Positions 63,133 to 64,000 of a stretch of 64,000 nt of DNA are shown one piece after another. Position 1 is the first letter of the stretch, and every line of letters starts with the position of its first letter. Below the pieces are notes generated by a model. That model was given only the letters and a program-made list of their open reading frames with translations, had not been told where the DNA came from and searched no databases. A program made the position numbers and the translations under genes. The DNA is from Succinispira mobilis DSM 6222. Its GTDB lineage: Bacteria; Bacillota; Negativicutes; Acidaminococcales; Succinispiraceae. The stretch lies in contig NZ_KB913028.1 of NCBI RefSeq assembly GCF_000384135.1, positions 1,143,351-1,207,350 on the forward strand, given 5' to 3'.

Positions 63133-64000
63133 ATGTCTGTTTTTGATACTTTAACAGAAAGAGGTTTTATTAAGCAAGTTTCACATGAACAGGAAATTAA
63201 AGAGCTGTTAACCAAAGAACAAGTTACATTCTATATAGGCTTTGACCCTACAGCAGATAGTTTGCATGTAGGACACTTTGTTGGTTTAATGGTAATGGCA
63301 CATATGCAGCGTGCTGGACATCGCCCTATAGCATTATTAGGGGGAGGAACCGGTATGGTAGGAGATCCCAGCGGTAAAGATGATATGCGAAAAATGATGA
63401 CAGTTGAAACTATTAATCATAATATTGCTTGTTTTAAAAAACAAATGCAAAAATTTATTGACTTTTCCGAAGGTAAAGCATTAATGGTTAATAACGCAGA
63501 CTGGCTTTTAAGTTTAAACTATATTCAACTTCTACGTGAAGTTGGGGTTCATTTTTCGGTAAATAGAATGCTATCAGCTGAATGTTTTAAACAACGCCTG
63601 GAAAGAGGCCTATCATTTTTTGAGTTTAACTATATGATCATGCAATCATATGATTTTTGGGAGCTTTTCCAAAAGCATAATTGTGTTTTACAATTAGGCG
63701 GCGACGATCAATGGTCAAATGTTTTAGCTGGTGCTGACTTAATTAGACGCAAAGAAGGAAAACCAGCATTTTGCTTTACTTTTAAACTATTGACTACTAG
63801 TGATGGCAGAAAAATGGGCAAAACAGAGAAAGGTGCTTTATGGTTAGATCCAGATAAAACTACACCATATGAATTCTATCAGTACTGGAGAAATATAGCT
63901 GATGCAGACGTAGAAAACTGTTTAGCACTACTTACATTTTTACCAATGGAGGAAGTCCGTCGTTTAGGTTCTCTCCAAGATCAAGAAATTAATCAAGCAA
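63133..64000 (+). CDS. tyrS: Tyrosyl-tRNA synthetase (partial at window end)
   Basis: The first 289 residues are present. Class I signatures: [16 protein letters not shown] (HIGH-like), [27 protein letters not shown] and [10 protein letters not shown] (KMSKS-like). It continues past the right edge. It is controlled by the T-box leader directly upstream. Confidence 0.95.
   Translation, partial: MSVFDTLTERGFIKQVSHEQEIKELLTKEQVTFYIGFDPTADSLHVGHFVGLMVMAHMQRAGHRPIALLGGGTGMVGDPSGKDDMRKMMTVETINHNIACFKKQMQKFIDFSEGKALMVNNADWLLSLNYIQLLREVGVHFSVNRMLSAECFKQRLERGLSFFEFNYMIMQSYDFWELFQKHNCVLQLGGDDQWSNVLAGADLIRRKEGKPAFCFTFKLLTTSDGRKMGKTEKGALWLDPDKTTPYEFYQYWRNIADADVENCLALLTFLPMEEVRRLGSLQDQEINQA

Overview
This window most likely comes from a low-GC anaerobe of the Negativicutes, the diderm branch of the Firmicutes. 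It carries a Gram-positive type polC and the Firmicutes-style rimP-nusA-ylxR-ylxQ-infB-rbfA-nrnA-truB-ribF operon and a T-box tyrS. It also has outer-membrane machinery (three TonB-dependent receptors, ExbB/ExbD/TonB). There are no rRNA, tRNA or CRISPR loci and no convincing insertion sequences.

Layout. (1) 1-2.7 kb, minus strand: an edge-truncated, frameshifted Cache/HAMP/PAS membrane sensor and a nucleotide-sugar dehydrogenase. (2) 2.8-40.4 kb: a very large corrinoid/tetrapyrrole locus with five cobalamin riboswitches, each followed by an intrinsic terminator. They control: a TonB receptor (minus); cbiZ-cobN-like-btuF; two TonB receptors, a nitrilase-family amidase, chlI-like, chlD-like, NifH/NifD/NifK-like proteins, btuF, btuC and a radical SAM/SPASM protein; btuD plus a CbiR-like TIM barrel (minus); and exbB-exbD-tonB, an ABC-2 exporter, a complete ECF-type importer and a beta-propeller protein. 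A MerR-family regulator lies in the locus, and two promoters with the 19-bp spacer typical of MerR control share a very similar spacer dyad: one before a small His-rich protein, one before the NifHDK-like operon. (3) 40.4-43.1 kb, minus: an amidohydrolase and a NamZ-family exo-muramidase. (4) 43.2-47.0 kb: potABCD polyamine importer. (5) 47.1-59.5 kb: mgtC, polC (apparently without its proofreading exonuclease domain) and the rimP-to-ribF operon. (6) 59.5-61.3 kb, minus: four small proteins, one resembling DnaA domain I. (7) 61.5-64 kb: a CNNM/CorC-type membrane protein and the T-box-controlled tyrS, cut by the window end.

How the genes may work together. Receptors energised by ExbBD-TonB would import a corrinoid or other tetrapyrrole across the outer membrane. 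BtuF/C/D and the ECF system would carry it or its parts across the inner membrane, and CbiZ and the CbiR-like enzyme would open the nucleotide loop of foreign cobamides. The unexplained part is a full three-subunit chelatase set (CobN-like, ChlI, ChlD) together with a nitrogenase-like reductase (H, D, K), an amidase and a radical SAM enzyme under the same B12 control. This looks like an undescribed pathway that changes the metal, the ring oxidation state or the side chains of an imported tetrapyrrole. The substrate cannot be read from the sequence.
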